Shown one piece after another: positions 35,286-44,072 of a stretch of 64,000 nucleotides of DNA. Origin of the DNA: Planctomycetota bacterium (GTDB lineage: Bacteria > Planctomycetota > Planctomycetia > Pirellulales > Pirellulaceae); assembly GCA_014381825.1 (NCBI GenBank), contig JACNKX010000061.1:1-64000 (forward strand), read 5' to 3'. How positions within the stretch are numbered: the first letter of the stretch is position 1; every line of letters starts with the position of its first letter. The notes beneath the pieces were generated by a model. The model saw nothing but the letters and a program-made list of their open reading frames with translations. It was not told where the DNA came from and ran no database searches. The position numbers and the translations under genes were made by a program.

Positions 35286-36132
35286 TCAATCGACCGTCGC
35301 GTAATGCGGCAAACAGTCCTGCAGCGATCAAATCTGCGGATGTCCCAGGGTTTCGATCGTGGCCATCGCTCCGTAGCCAGAAGTCGAAATCGCTCAATGC
35401 TTGCTGATAGGGTTCACTCCCAGGTCTACCACTCGCAACCACATTGCTCGCTCGTTCCGCCGATTCTTTCGCGGCCTTCGCCCCACACTTGCGCGCTATG
35501 AGGCTATCAGGTGACTCGGACATCAGACGAATGTGCGCATGAATGATCGCTGTCGTTAATGACCAACCTTCAGCTTGTCCTTCCTCGAGCCAAGGCACGA
35601 TACGCATTAAGACGTCCGCGAACGCGATCGTGTATTGACGAGCAACCAGATCGCGTTCGCTGGCGAGTTTCATCGCTTCTAGTAAGTCGCTAGGAGCAGC
35701 GTCGTGGATGTCCATGTTCGAGACTTGGCCAAGGCCACCGGGCGATGCGATTTGAATCGCCTCGTAAACCATCCGCGCGTCGTTTGCCGTTAGCGAATCG
35801 AGGACGGAACAGATTCCGCGAACGAGCGACTGCTCTTGCGAAACTGCCGCGAGCGGAGCGATCAGTAACACGCAACCAAGGTTTGTATTGGTCGGAACCA
35901 ATGCACGCGTCGCGCGTATTGCTTCCAGCACTGCCGTGCCGACTCCACGTTGCTGCGATGTCTCCATCGCCGGACCGATCGCGACCGCACTCACGACGAA
36001 ATCATTAAAGCACAGGTCTTCGAAGTCGGCGCTGCGGTGGACATTCCCTGGCTTGGGTGTTGTTGCTTCGAGGAGACAGGCCAAAGTCGCGCACTGAGCA
36101 ATCGAGAGACGATCGTCGATTTTGGGATTCAT
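35269..36132 (-). CDS. CitG/MdcB-like triphosphoribosyl-dephospho-CoA synthase family protein
   Basis: The 287-residue protein has the family pattern: SIAQCATLACLLEATTPKPGNVHRSADF, TNTNLGCVLLIAPLAAV, ASPGGLGQVSNMDIHDAAPSDLLEAM, and a C-terminal PGTSADLIAAGLFAAL. Members attach a ribosyl group from ATP to dephospho-CoA for citrate or malonate lyase; distant members occur in C1/methanopterin gene sets, including those of planctomycetes. No lyase genes are nearby, so the latter setting is possible. The ATG at 36132 (MNPKIDDRL) was chosen over an upstream start at 36195, whose extra residues are not family-like. Its 3' end overlaps the HEAT gene tail to tail. Confidence 0.85.
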   Translation of the reverse strand: MNPKIDDRLSIAQCATLACLLEATTPKPGNVHRSADFEDLCFNDFVVSAVAIGPAMETSQQRGVGTAVLEAIRATRALVPTNTNLGCVLLIAPLAAVSQEQSLVRGICSVLDSLTANDARMVYEAIQIASPGGLGQVSNMDIHDAAPSDLLEAMKLASERDLVARQYTIAFADVLMRIVPWLEEGQAEGWSLTTAIIHAHIRLMSESPDSLIARKCGAKAAKESAERASNVVASGRPGSEPYQQALSDFDFWLRSDGHDRNPGTSADLIAAGLFAALRDGRLISPFQ

Positions 36133-36288
36133 TTCGTGATGTCTAACGCTTTCCCAGCGAACCGCCAAGGCCCAGTCGCACCTTTCCGGTGGCACGCCAC
36201 GCCGGAATCATTCGGTCGAGTTCACCGGGCGAATCGCAAGTCTCTTATTGAACTGTGTGAAGAAACGCAAAGCAAAGTCGAGGATACG

Positions 36289-36341
36289 AAAAAAACGCCA
36301 CTGGCCGCACGTCTCGAATACGAGTGTGCTACCAGCGGCGT
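36289..36341 (-). terminator. Intrinsic terminator of the Gly-rich protein gene
   Basis: On the minus strand a long stem (ACGCCGCTGG...GCAC-CTCG/CGAG-GTGC...CCAGTGGCGT, 36295-36341) closes directly before a run of seven T (36289-36295). It lies about 30 bases after the stop of the gene at 36371. Confidence 0.85.
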
Positions 36342-36370
36342 GTTGGAAACGTTCTGAGTCGTTCGTGGAG

Positions 36371-37276
36371 TTATTCTGCCGGACGTTGTGGTCTTCCGCC
36401 ACCTTGGCCACCACGACCGCCTTGACCAGGGCGACCACCCTGCCCGCCATCACCACCTCGACCGCGTTGACCGCCGCGACCAAATCCGCCTTGCGGCATC
36501 TCGAAGGGATCGCCTTTCATCTCGGCGAACTTATCACGTTGACTTTGCGTCAGCTTGGCCAGGACATTCGTTTCGATGCCTTTGCGAAGCGCTTCCATCT
36601 TCTCGCGAATGCCTTCTCGATTGCCACCGGCGAAGATCGCCTGCATCTCAGCACGCATCTTCTCGCCGCTTGCTTGCAGAGTCGCTTCGATGTCTGTTTT
36701 CGCTTTGTCGGACAGGCCCAGTTCTGTCGCAACAGCAGCAGTCATTAGGGCGCGGATGCCTTGGATTTGAAGCTCGATTTGGCTCAAACGATCCATTTGG
36801 TGAGGGAGTAGGATCTCTGACAGCTTGGCATCGGCTTCCTGCTGTTGAGCAAGCTGTTGTGCGCGTCGGTCTTCATCTTGCTTCGCCCGTTCTTCTTCAG
36901 ACAATGCTTCCCGCTCGGCACGAAGTTTCTCGAAGGCCGCTGTGCGTTCTTCATCCGACAGATTCTGGAAGTCGGGGCGATTGCCACCTCGCTGTGATCG
37001 CTGCTCTTCACTTAACTTCTCGATGTCTGCGGTTTGCTCGTCAAGAAGCTCTAGTTCCTTCTTGACGGCATCAGCTCGAAGCAAACCAAGCTTGCCACCG
37101 CCACCGCGTCCTTGGAATCCACCTCCGCCACCAAATCCTCGAAATCCGCCTCGACCACCCTGTCCGCCGCGACCACCTTGCCCAGCGCGACCACCTTGTT
37201 GTGCGTCGACTTGCGCGGCAACAACGGCCACAAGTACGAGCGCCGTTAACAGCGTAAAGAACTTGGGACTTCGCAT
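36371..37276 (-). CDS. Exported Gly/Arg-rich protein with Spy-like helical core
   Basis: A signal peptide (FFTLLTALVLVAVVAAQVDA) leads to RGG/GQGG repeats (residues about 25-62), a helical core of about 190 residues rich in Glu, Gln and Lys (LDEQTADIEKLSEEQRSQ..., LPHQMDRLSQIELQIQGI, ANV.. LAKLTQSQRDKFAEMKG), and a second RGG/GQGG tail. The core has the LTxxQ-like segment LTQSQRDKF seen in Spy/CpxP-type periplasmic proteins. It may act as an extracytoplasmic chaperone or structural protein; this is inference. AGGAGT precedes the ATG. An ECF sigma gene lies 105 bases upstream in the same direction, and a strong terminator follows. Confidence 0.82.
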   Translation of the reverse strand: MRSPKFFTLLTALVLVAVVAAQVDAQQGGRAGQGGRGGQGGRGGFRGFGGGGGFQGRGGGGKLGLLRADAVKKELELLDEQTADIEKLSEEQRSQRGGNRPDFQNLSDEERTAAFEKLRAEREALSEEERAKQDEDRRAQQLAQQQEADAKLSEILLPHQMDRLSQIELQIQGIRALMTAAVATELGLSDKAKTDIEATLQASGEKMRAEMQAIFAGGNREGIREKMEALRKGIETNVLAKLTQSQRDKFAEMKGDPFEMPQGGFGRGGQRGRGGDGGQGGRPGQGGRGGQGGGRPQRPAE

Positions 37277-37381
37277 AATTCACTCCTTCTGGTGTGCATT
37301 GTCTGCGCCACAACGGCACAGCGATTACTTCGTGATTCGCTCGCAACTTGGAATTGCGGAAAGATCAATATTCGACGAGGA

Positions 37382-37999
37382 CTATACTACGCTGCCCTTC
37401 TGGACATGTGTAGTCAACATTTGCTTGAGATTCAAACGCCCACGATGGATCAGCGACTTGGCGGCATCGGGACTCGTGCCAATGGCTTTCGCGACTCGTG
37501 AGTAGCTTAGACCTTCGATATCGCACAGCTTGATCGCGGCGCGCTGACGAGGGACTAAGCGATCAATGCAGCCTCGCACTAATGACACGAGTTCCTCGGT
37601 CTCCGCGCGCTGGCTGGGGGCCAAGTGCTGTTGAGTCGACGGAAATCGTTCGACAGAGGGGTGACTCGTTGTGATGTCTTGATCGAAACAAACTTCGCGA
37701 CGACGAGCCAATCCTCGACGGGCGTTCGAAACGACGTTATTCACAATTGTAAACAACCAAGTCGAGAATTTTGCCCCGACAACGTAGGATCGCCTTGCTC
37801 GGAAGACCCGCAGAAAGACATCCTGTGTGAGATCGTCCGCGTAAGCAGTACCTCCCATCAGGTGGGTAATAATGCCACGTACGCGATCTTCATAGCGTCG
37901 AACTAACTCGTTGAAAGCCTCTTCCGAGCCGGCTCGCACTTGTAGCATTAGCTGAGCGTCGGGGTCGGATGCGGCGGAAGCGTTGGAAAATCGAACCAT
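37382..37999 (-). CDS. ECF-type RNA polymerase sigma factor
   Basis: The 205-residue protein has sigma region 2 (FNELVRRYEDRVRGIITHLMGGTAYADDLTQDVFLRVFRARRSY, with the DDLTQDVFLRVF core) followed by FSTWLFTIVNNVVSNARRG, and region 4 (LVPRQRAAIKLCDIEGLSYSRVAKAIGTSPDAAKSLIHRGRLNLK) with its helix-turn-helix. No anti-sigma factor is adjacent; the exported Gly-rich protein follows 105 bases downstream and could be its target or share the operon. Upstream is a 301-base spacer to a divergent second sigma gene. Confidence 0.95.
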   Translation of the reverse strand: MVRFSNASAASDPDAQLMLQVRAGSEEAFNELVRRYEDRVRGIITHLMGGTAYADDLTQDVFLRVFRARRSYVVGAKFSTWLFTIVNNVVSNARRGLARRREVCFDQDITTSHPSVERFPSTQQHLAPSQRAETEELVSLVRGCIDRLVPRQRAAIKLCDIEGLSYSRVAKAIGTSPDAAKSLIHRGRLNLKQMLTTHVQKGSVV

Positions 38000-38300
38000 A
38001 ATCCGGGGCTGCCTAAAGGAAGGGAAAGATTCGTAAGAGAGTTATAAATCACGATTTGTGTTCTTATATTGACCGGTCCGCAATTCGGCTTTCGTGGGCG
38101 ACGGCTTTCGTGGGCGACGTTGTGATCAAGTCACAGCTAGAAACGGGACTGTTTCGGTTTTTCTACCGAAATGATGCAAGTTTTTTGGAAAGGATGTTGC
38201 AGAGTTTGAGCGGGCTCTATGGTTGTCCCCAGCACGAACCAAAAACTTGTAGACTGCACCGTCTCCCGTGCGTTAAAGAGAGTGGATTATTGAGATTGGG
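38000..38300. other. Divergent spacer between two sigma-factor genes with tandem duplication
   Basis: The 301 bases have no gene. A perfect 16-base tandem duplication (CGGCTTTCGTGGGCGA) occupies 38086-38117. A short hairpin, TTTCGGT/ACCGAAA, lies at 38152-38171. Promoters for both sigma genes must lie here, but I cannot point to a clear one. Confidence 0.5.
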
Positions 38301-38954
38301 ATGAGCACCAACGACGGACTCAACGAACAACTCGTCGATCGCCTCAAGCAAGGAGACGAGCATGCGCTGGCCGAACTGTACTCGCAACATCGCGATCGGC
38401 TATGGCGGATGGTCAACTTCCGGCTTGATCGGCGTTTGGGGGGGCGTGTGGACGCTGATGACATTCTCCAGGAAGCATATCTGGATGCCGCTCAGCGAGT
38501 TCACCACTATCTCGAAGATCCGTCAAAATCGTTTTTTGTGTGGCTCCGGCTGGTTGTCAGCCAGACCATGATCGACATCCACCGTCGGCACCTCGGTGCC
38601 CAAATGAGAAACGCTGATCGCGAAGTCTCGATGAATCGTCCAGCCTATACACAAGCAACGTCGATCTGCCTCGCAGCCCAACTACTCGGGGCCATGACGT
38701 CGCCGAGCCAGGCGGTGGTAAAGGCCGAGATGACCAAGCAACTGGAAGAGGCGCTCGAGACGATGGACCCGATCGACCAGGAAGTACTCGCGCTGCGTCA
38801 CTTCGAGGAGTTGTCGAACAGCGAAGTTGCCGAGTCGCTCGGGATCCAACAGAAGGCAGCCAGCATACGATACGTCCGCGCCGTGGCCAGACTGAAAGAT
38901 GTCCTCAGGCGAGTTCCAGGCTTCTTTGATTCATCAGGAACAAGTCATGCCTGA
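38301..38954 (+). CDS. ECF sigma factor coupled to a Ser/Thr kinase gene
   Basis: The 217-residue protein has sigma region 2 (LAELYSQHRDRLWRMVNFRLDRRLGGRVDADDILQEAYLDAAQR) and region 4 (ETMDPIDQEVLALRHFEELSNSEVAESLGIQQKAASIRYVRAVARLKDVL). The GGRVDADDILQE signature fits the ECF groups of planctomycetes encoded beside protein kinases (often called ECF43-like). Its last 8 bases overlap the start of the kinase gene, so the two are co-translated. In this group the kinase is thought to replace the anti-sigma factor, by phosphorylating or binding the sigma factor. Confidence 0.95.
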   Translation: MSTNDGLNEQLVDRLKQGDEHALAELYSQHRDRLWRMVNFRLDRRLGGRVDADDILQEAYLDAAQRVHHYLEDPSKSFFVWLRLVVSQTMIDIHRRHLGAQMRNADREVSMNRPAYTQATSICLAAQLLGAMTSPSQAVVKAEMTKQLEEALETMDPIDQEVLALRHFEELSNSEVAESLGIQQKAASIRYVRAVARLKDVLRRVPGFFDSSGTSHA

Positions 38955-41900
38955 ACCAACCGTCGATCGTGATCCAGTCGAGTTCCTCGCAGCGGAGTTT
39001 GTCGAACGACTTCGTGATGGAGAGAGACCAACCGTTGAAGAGTACGCGACAGCGCATCCTGACTGGGCCGACCAAATTCGCGACCTCTTCCCGACGATCG
39101 CGGCGATGGAAGATCTGAAGTTGGACAAAGAGACTTCGAGTGGCGGACGCGCCTCACTTGGACCAACCAAAATCGAAAGGCTTGGCGACCTTCGTATCGT
39201 CCGAGAAATCGGCCGCGGAGGAATGGGAATCGTCTACGAAGCCGAACAGGAATCTCTTGGGCGGCGTGTTGCCGTGAAAGTGCTTCCAAAGCAATCGTTG
39301 CTCGACGAAAAACATCTGCGGCGTTTTCGTCGCGAGGCGAGAACTGCGGCGAAGCTTCACCATACGAACATCGTGCCGATCCTCGGCGTCGGCGAACAGG
39401 ATGGTTTTCATTATTATGTGATGCAGATCATTCGCGGAGCCGGATTCGACGAAATCATTCCCCAATTGAATAACCTCACGACCGCGACCGGCGACGAACC
39501 CGTGCCCCGTGCGAGCCGCGCCGCGAACGTCAGCAGCGTGGCGCGTGCGCTTGTGAACGGTGAACTGCGATCGTTGGCCAGGGTGGACGAGTCGCGAGGT
39601 TCTAGTAACGACTCGGCGATCAATTCGTCTTCTGGTACTGACAGCAATCGGATGGCCATCACAACGATTGACCCCGCTGATGACGATTCGGTTTTGGCCG
39701 ACGATTCGTTCGTGTTAACCGGTGGTATCGAGGCTTCCGACGCAGTTACCTCCGACATTTGCAACCCGCCACCCTCCGCCGTAGCGACGCGATTCGGCCT
39801 CGCTTACTGGCAAAGCGTCGCGAGGATTGGGGTTCAAGTTGCCAATGCATTGAACTACGCACATGGCCAAGGAACACTACATCGAGACATCAAGCCCGCC
39901 AATCTTTTGATCGACGAAGGTGGCATCGTTTGGGTTGCGGACTTCGGCTTGGCCAAGGCGATGGAGCAGGACAACGTCAGCCGGACGGGTGACATTGTCG
40001 GGACTTTACGTTACATGGCTCCTGAACAGTTCCTCGGAGCGGCCGATGCACGAAGCGACATCTACAGCCTGGGCCTCACTTTGTACGAACTACTCACGCT
40101 CACGCCGGCGTTTGACGAGACGCAACGAAAACGAAGTTTCTTACACGAATCGGGACCGCTCGAGCCCGCGCGGCCTCGGCGCAACAATCCGTCGATCCCA
40201 AGAGATCTCGAAACGATCGTGCTCAAGGCAATCGCTGTCGAGCCCAACGCTCGATACCAAACATCCGCCGAGTTGTCCGAAGATCTGCAGCGGTTCCTCG
40301 AAGACCGGCCAATTCTTGCTCGTCGCGCGAGCGCCGCCGAGCGGCTTCGTCGCTGGGCACGCCGCAATCCAGCGGTTGCATCGCTATCGGGAATTGCAGC
40401 ATCGCTGCTTTTGATCGTTGCAATCGTTAGCACTGCAGCTTACTTCCGGACCAAGGACGCGATGGATGCTGCTGTGATCGCCGAGTCGAGTGAACGCGTC
40501 CAGCGAGTCAAAGCAGAGGCAACATCAGAGTTGGCGTGGGATGCACTCGACAAAATCTTTGAACGATTGGCACCCCATCGCTACGTCTCGCCAGAAGATT
40601 TCGCCGTCGACAGCGAGGCGAGCGCTGACTTCGATATTAACGCTAAACCGGTTGTCTCGGACGAAGCCGCCGCGTTGCTGGACGAAATGCTTGTCTTCTA
40701 TCGAAAGCTTGCCGCTCAGGGCGATGATACGGACGAGTTCCGGCAGCGAATCGCCGAAGCCAATCGTCGCGTCGGCGATATCCGGCAGCGACTTGGCCAG
40801 TACAACCAGGCAGAAAAGGCTTATCGTCAGGCGATTGCGGTCTATGCACAGTTGGAGGATGGCGGCAAGACCGAACCGAAGCAGGCAGCAGCGTTAGCGA
40901 GTGTCTATAACGAGTTGGGAGAAGTGCTTCGTCGCTCGCACCAAGGCGATCCGGCGCGCGATGCTTTTGACAGCGCCAGAGAGATCCTGGAACCTGTCGT
41001 GAAGAAGTCGTCGCTCGCAGAAGTCCGCTACGAGTTGGCACGCAGCTACTACTTGCGAACGCGTCGTGATGACGGCCCTTCGCGCGGTCCTGGATTTGGA
41101 TCGCAGGGAGGTAAACGTGGTGGATCACGGCGCAATGAAAAGGGCAAGCAATCGCGGCGTTCAGGTGAGACCGGACAACGCGGTCACGATTCCGGACGCG
41201 ATTCGGAAAAGATTGAACGAGCCATCTTGCTGCTAGAGGAATTGGTCGCAGAATATCAGGTGCCCGACTATCAGCAATTACTTGCGTTGTGTTACGCCGA
41301 GCGTCACGTGCATTTACGGTTCGATGATCGTGTCCAATCGGACGAAGTGTTCGCCAATGCCATTCGCCTGCAGGAAGGACTTGTCGAGAAGTATCCACAA
41401 AACCCCGATTATCGATTTACGCTTAGCAAGATCTACACGACAGGTTTGCGAGAAATTGCGCCAAGATCACCGGAAGCAGACATGCTCGAGATTGAGCAGC
41501 GCCTGGTGACTGCGCTCGACCTGCTTGAGGAGTTACATCAGGACCATTCCCGAGTCCCCGACTATCTTCTGTCGCAGCATAGAATTCGCGGCGCACTCGC
41601 GTTTCTCTGCACGCGGTCTGCTCGTTTTGAAGAGGCGCAACAGCATTTTTCGGAACTGCTCCGGGTGCAGTTGTTACTCCAAGAATCCGGGGTATTGGAG
41701 GCCGGTAGAGGTCACCGGTCGCCGTTTACACTTCTGTCTTACTCGCGCAACTTGGTCGATCAGTTTCGCAAAGCGAAGCAAGACGGGAAGACCGCCGATC
41801 CAGAACAACTAGTCGAAGTGCGCGCGCAACTACAAGGCTGGCTTGATGGCAGAGAGTCGGAAACCGAGTTGGACACTCGGCAGAAGAGTTATGTCGGCTA

Positions 41901-42117
41901 TGTGTTCAGGAGGCTCGCCACGGTAAACACGGAACTAGGTGATGAAAGCGCAGCAGCGTTTGCGTCTGAGAACATGAAAAAGTACCTTCCCGAGAAAGAA
42001 TGGGATGACTCAGAGCGGCGCGAGAGTCGGCACCCTCCGAGCGGCGGCGAACGCGGTCCCAGCAATCGACCTCCGGGGCCACCAAGGCGAGACTCGACGG
42101 CTCCCGTTCCAGGCTGA
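38947..42117 (+). CDS. Membrane Ser/Thr protein kinase with TPR-like extracytoplasmic part
   Basis: The ATG at 38947 overlaps the sigma stop; an earlier start at 38899 is less likely. The N-terminal 80 residues precede a kinase domain with glycine loop GRGGMGIVYEAE (from about 89), VAVKVL with Lys111, the catalytic loop HRDIKPANLL at about 312, DFGLAKA at about 332, and APEQ. An insert of some 120 residues, rich in Ser, Asp and Thr, separates the small lobe from the catalytic loop, so the kinase is larger than usual. A single span at about 480-505 (VASLSGIAASLLLIVAIVSTAAYF) leads to about 550 residues of TPR-like helices, including a basic low-complexity stretch (GKRGGSRRNEKGKQSRRSGETGQRG in two pieces) near 715-745. 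It probably senses outside conditions for the coupled sigma factor. Confidence 0.93.
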   Translation: MPEPTVDRDPVEFLAAEFVERLRDGERPTVEEYATAHPDWADQIRDLFPTIAAMEDLKLDKETSSGGRASLGPTKIERLGDLRIVREIGRGGMGIVYEAEQESLGRRVAVKVLPKQSLLDEKHLRRFRREARTAAKLHHTNIVPILGVGEQDGFHYYVMQIIRGAGFDEIIPQLNNLTTATGDEPVPRASRAANVSSVARALVNGELRSLARVDESRGSSNDSAINSSSGTDSNRMAITTIDPADDDSVLADDSFVLTGGIEASDAVTSDICNPPPSAVATRFGLAYWQSVARIGVQVANALNYAHGQGTLHRDIKPANLLIDEGGIVWVADFGLAKAMEQDNVSRTGDIVGTLRYMAPEQFLGAADARSDIYSLGLTLYELLTLTPAFDETQRKRSFLHESGPLEPARPRRNNPSIPRDLETIVLKAIAVEPNARYQTSAELSEDLQRFLEDRPILARRASAAERLRRWARRNPAVASLSGIAASLLLIVAIVSTAAYFRTKDAMDAAVIAESSERVQRVKAEATSELAWDALDKIFERLAPHRYVSPEDFAVDSEASADFDINAKPVVSDEAAALLDEMLVFYRKLAAQGDDTDEFRQRIAEANRRVGDIRQRLGQYNQAEKAYRQAIAVYAQLEDGGKTEPKQAAALASVYNELGEVLRRSHQGDPARDAFDSAREILEPVVKKSSLAEVRYELARSYYLRTRRDDGPSRGPGFGSQGGKRGGSRRNEKGKQSRRSGETGQRGHDSGRDSEKIERAILLLEELVAEYQVPDYQQLLALCYAERHVHLRFDDRVQSDEVFANAIRLQEGLVEKYPQNPDYRFTLSKIYTTGLREIAPRSPEADMLEIEQRLVTALDLLEELHQDHSRVPDYLLSQHRIRGALAFLCTRSARFEEAQQHFSELLRVQLLLQESGVLEAGRGHRSPFTLLSYSRNLVDQFRKAKQDGKTADPEQLVEVRAQLQGWLDGRESETELDTRQKSYVGYVFRRLATVNTELGDESAAAFASENMKKYLPEKEWDDSERRESRHPPSGGERGPSNRPPGPPRRDSTAPVPG

Positions 42118-42127
42118 TCAATGGAAG

Positions 42128-44026
42128 TCAGTCACTTGACAAGACTCGCACTTCCATGATGCATGCGTGATCAGTTCCGTTCGTTGCGGTGACTGTGATC
42201 CGTAACGCCTGCGTGCTCACTTCGTCGCCGAATTCGTGCCTTCGCCGACGTTGATAGTTTCCGTTGACACTGGTCATCGTTAGCCAGGAATGGCCGTCTT
42301 GGATTTCGATCGTATAGTCGCTGACGGTCTCTGGTTGCGGGCATCCCCACTTCATGCGAGCCGTATAACCATCGTGATGGCTGAGAGTTAGGTGGCGATG
42401 CAGCCCCGTGTCGAAGATCAGTTGAACCTCTTTGATCTCTTGCGGCGATTCCCAGTCGAGTTGAATCCAAGCTGGCAGCCCGCAATCCGGTTCGGACATC
42501 CATCGATGAGTACCAGGACAATTGCGGGTTGGTCGTGCACCTCGCTCGCCATGCACAGCGCGAGTCTGGCCGGTCAATATGTTGGCGGCCTCGCATCCGA
42601 GTTGCGAGCTGGACGCCGTTACTCGTGCGGATAGTGCCAGGTCCTTCGGGTCGTCATTGCATCGACCGATTAGAAATGCGTCGTCACATAATAGTTGTTG
42701 CTGAATGCCTCGCAATGCGTTTGCGTCGCGAGAGAGCCGACATGGGTCAAGTTGCCGTAGTGCCGCATATGCCGCAGCCGTTCCCACACCCTGCCCCACT
42801 ACCGCGCAAGTCCCCATGACGCGTGTCGACGAGAAGGCGACATGCGTCGCAGAGATGTTTCGACCGGCGAACATCAAGTTGCTCACATCGCGAGCGACGC
42901 AGCAGCGCAATGGAATGTCGTAAAGCCACGGGACGGGATGCTGTTCACAAGGCAGCCTGTTCGCCGCATCGACTCCTTCTGGAGGATGTAAGTCGAGCGA
43001 CCAGCCTCCATAAGCAATGGCGTCCTCGAACTCGCGAGAGTCCATCACGTCGCCTTCGGTCAGAACGTGTTGCCCAATGAATCGACGGCTTTCCCGCTTG
43101 CCCGGAAGGAATCCGATCCAGTCGAGCGCCCAATTCGCGGCATCGAGCGAGTTGTCAGCGCCCGTTTCGTCGCGCGGGCCGTTTTTGACGTGATCCCAGA
43201 TGCCGAGCGTGATCGCAAGCAGTTCGTCGCGGATCGACTCGTTGTCCTTCACGGTATCGAGCGTACCACCCCATTCGGCCCACCAAAATCCATACTCGTG
43301 CGTTGGCTCTTCTTCACCGGGCACTGCATAGAGCCGTAATCGCATGTCGTCGCGACTGAATCGTCGTGCCCACGAGGGTGCGACGAACGGCATGGGCCGA
43401 TCGTGCTTACGAGCTTGCATCAGAATCGTTGAGCCTAGCCGTAGATTGTCTGGACTTTCGGTCGCCAGCGATTCGCCGAATTGTTCCTGACTCTCACGTC
43501 CTTCCATGAATGCCGCCGCAGCTTCGACGCCAAGCCGACCATCCCCCGTGCAATCCACGAACACTTTCGCTCGAATGCGGAACTGATCTTCGGTATTCGG
43601 GCGTTCTGCGATTACCAATTCGATTCGATTGTTGCCTCTCGAAGGCTTCTCGACTGCGACGACAGTCGTGTTGAGCATCAATGTGAGGTTCGGCTCGGCG
43701 CGACACAGATCATACAAAATCAGATCGAGCATCGACGCGGAACGCTGAGCGTTCCGGACACATGCTTCCAACCGAATCTCCTCGATGATTCCGCCTTCGC
43801 GAGCTTCGGTCTCCAATGCGCGACCGCGATCAAAGCTGCCGGTCCCGTTCGCTCCGACGATGTGCATTCGCACTTCGCTCGACGCATTGCCGCCGAGGAC
43901 AGGTCGGTCCTGGCATAAGATCACCTTCGCACCGGATCGGGCCGCCGCCAACGCGCAAGGAACACCCGCAGCCCCACCGCCGGCAACCAGCACGTCGCAA
44001 GCGAGTTCGTGGATTTTAACTGGCAT
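42128..44026 (-). CDS. FAD-dependent oxidoreductase
   Basis: The N-terminus has the FAD dinucleotide-binding motif, CDVLVAGGGAAGVPCALAAARSGAKVIL, followed by the FAD_oxidored features VLGGNASSEVRMHI, VFVDCTGDGRLGVEAAA, CCVARDVSNLMFAGRNISATHVAFSSTRVMGTCAVVGQGVGTAA. At about 480-632 there is a beta-rich end (LPAWIQLDWESPQEIKEVQLIFDTG, LRITVTATNG) that looks like a discoidin/F5-F8-type domain and may bind sugar. The protein is 632 residues. No signal peptide is evident. It lies 46 bases upstream of no gene in its direction and converges with the kinase gene only 10 bases away. The substrate is unknown. Confidence 0.88.
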   Translation of the reverse strand: MPVKIHELACDVLVAGGGAAGVPCALAAARSGAKVILCQDRPVLGGNASSEVRMHIVGANGTGSFDRGRALETEAREGGIIEEIRLEACVRNAQRSASMLDLILYDLCRAEPNLTLMLNTTVVAVEKPSRGNNRIELVIAERPNTEDQFRIRAKVFVDCTGDGRLGVEAAAAFMEGRESQEQFGESLATESPDNLRLGSTILMQARKHDRPMPFVAPSWARRFSRDDMRLRLYAVPGEEEPTHEYGFWWAEWGGTLDTVKDNESIRDELLAITLGIWDHVKNGPRDETGADNSLDAANWALDWIGFLPGKRESRRFIGQHVLTEGDVMDSREFEDAIAYGGWSLDLHPPEGVDAANRLPCEQHPVPWLYDIPLRCCVARDVSNLMFAGRNISATHVAFSSTRVMGTCAVVGQGVGTAAAYAALRQLDPCRLSRDANALRGIQQQLLCDDAFLIGRCNDDPKDLALSARVTASSSQLGCEAANILTGQTRAVHGERGARPTRNCPGTHRWMSEPDCGLPAWIQLDWESPQEIKEVQLIFDTGLHRHLTLSHHDGYTARMKWGCPQPETVSDYTIEIQDGHSWLTMTSVNGNYQRRRRHEFGDEVSTQALRITVTATNGTDHACIMEVRVLSSD

Positions 44027-44072
44027 TTTCCCGCAGATACGTCTGACGCAAACTAAATGAGATGCGACGCAA

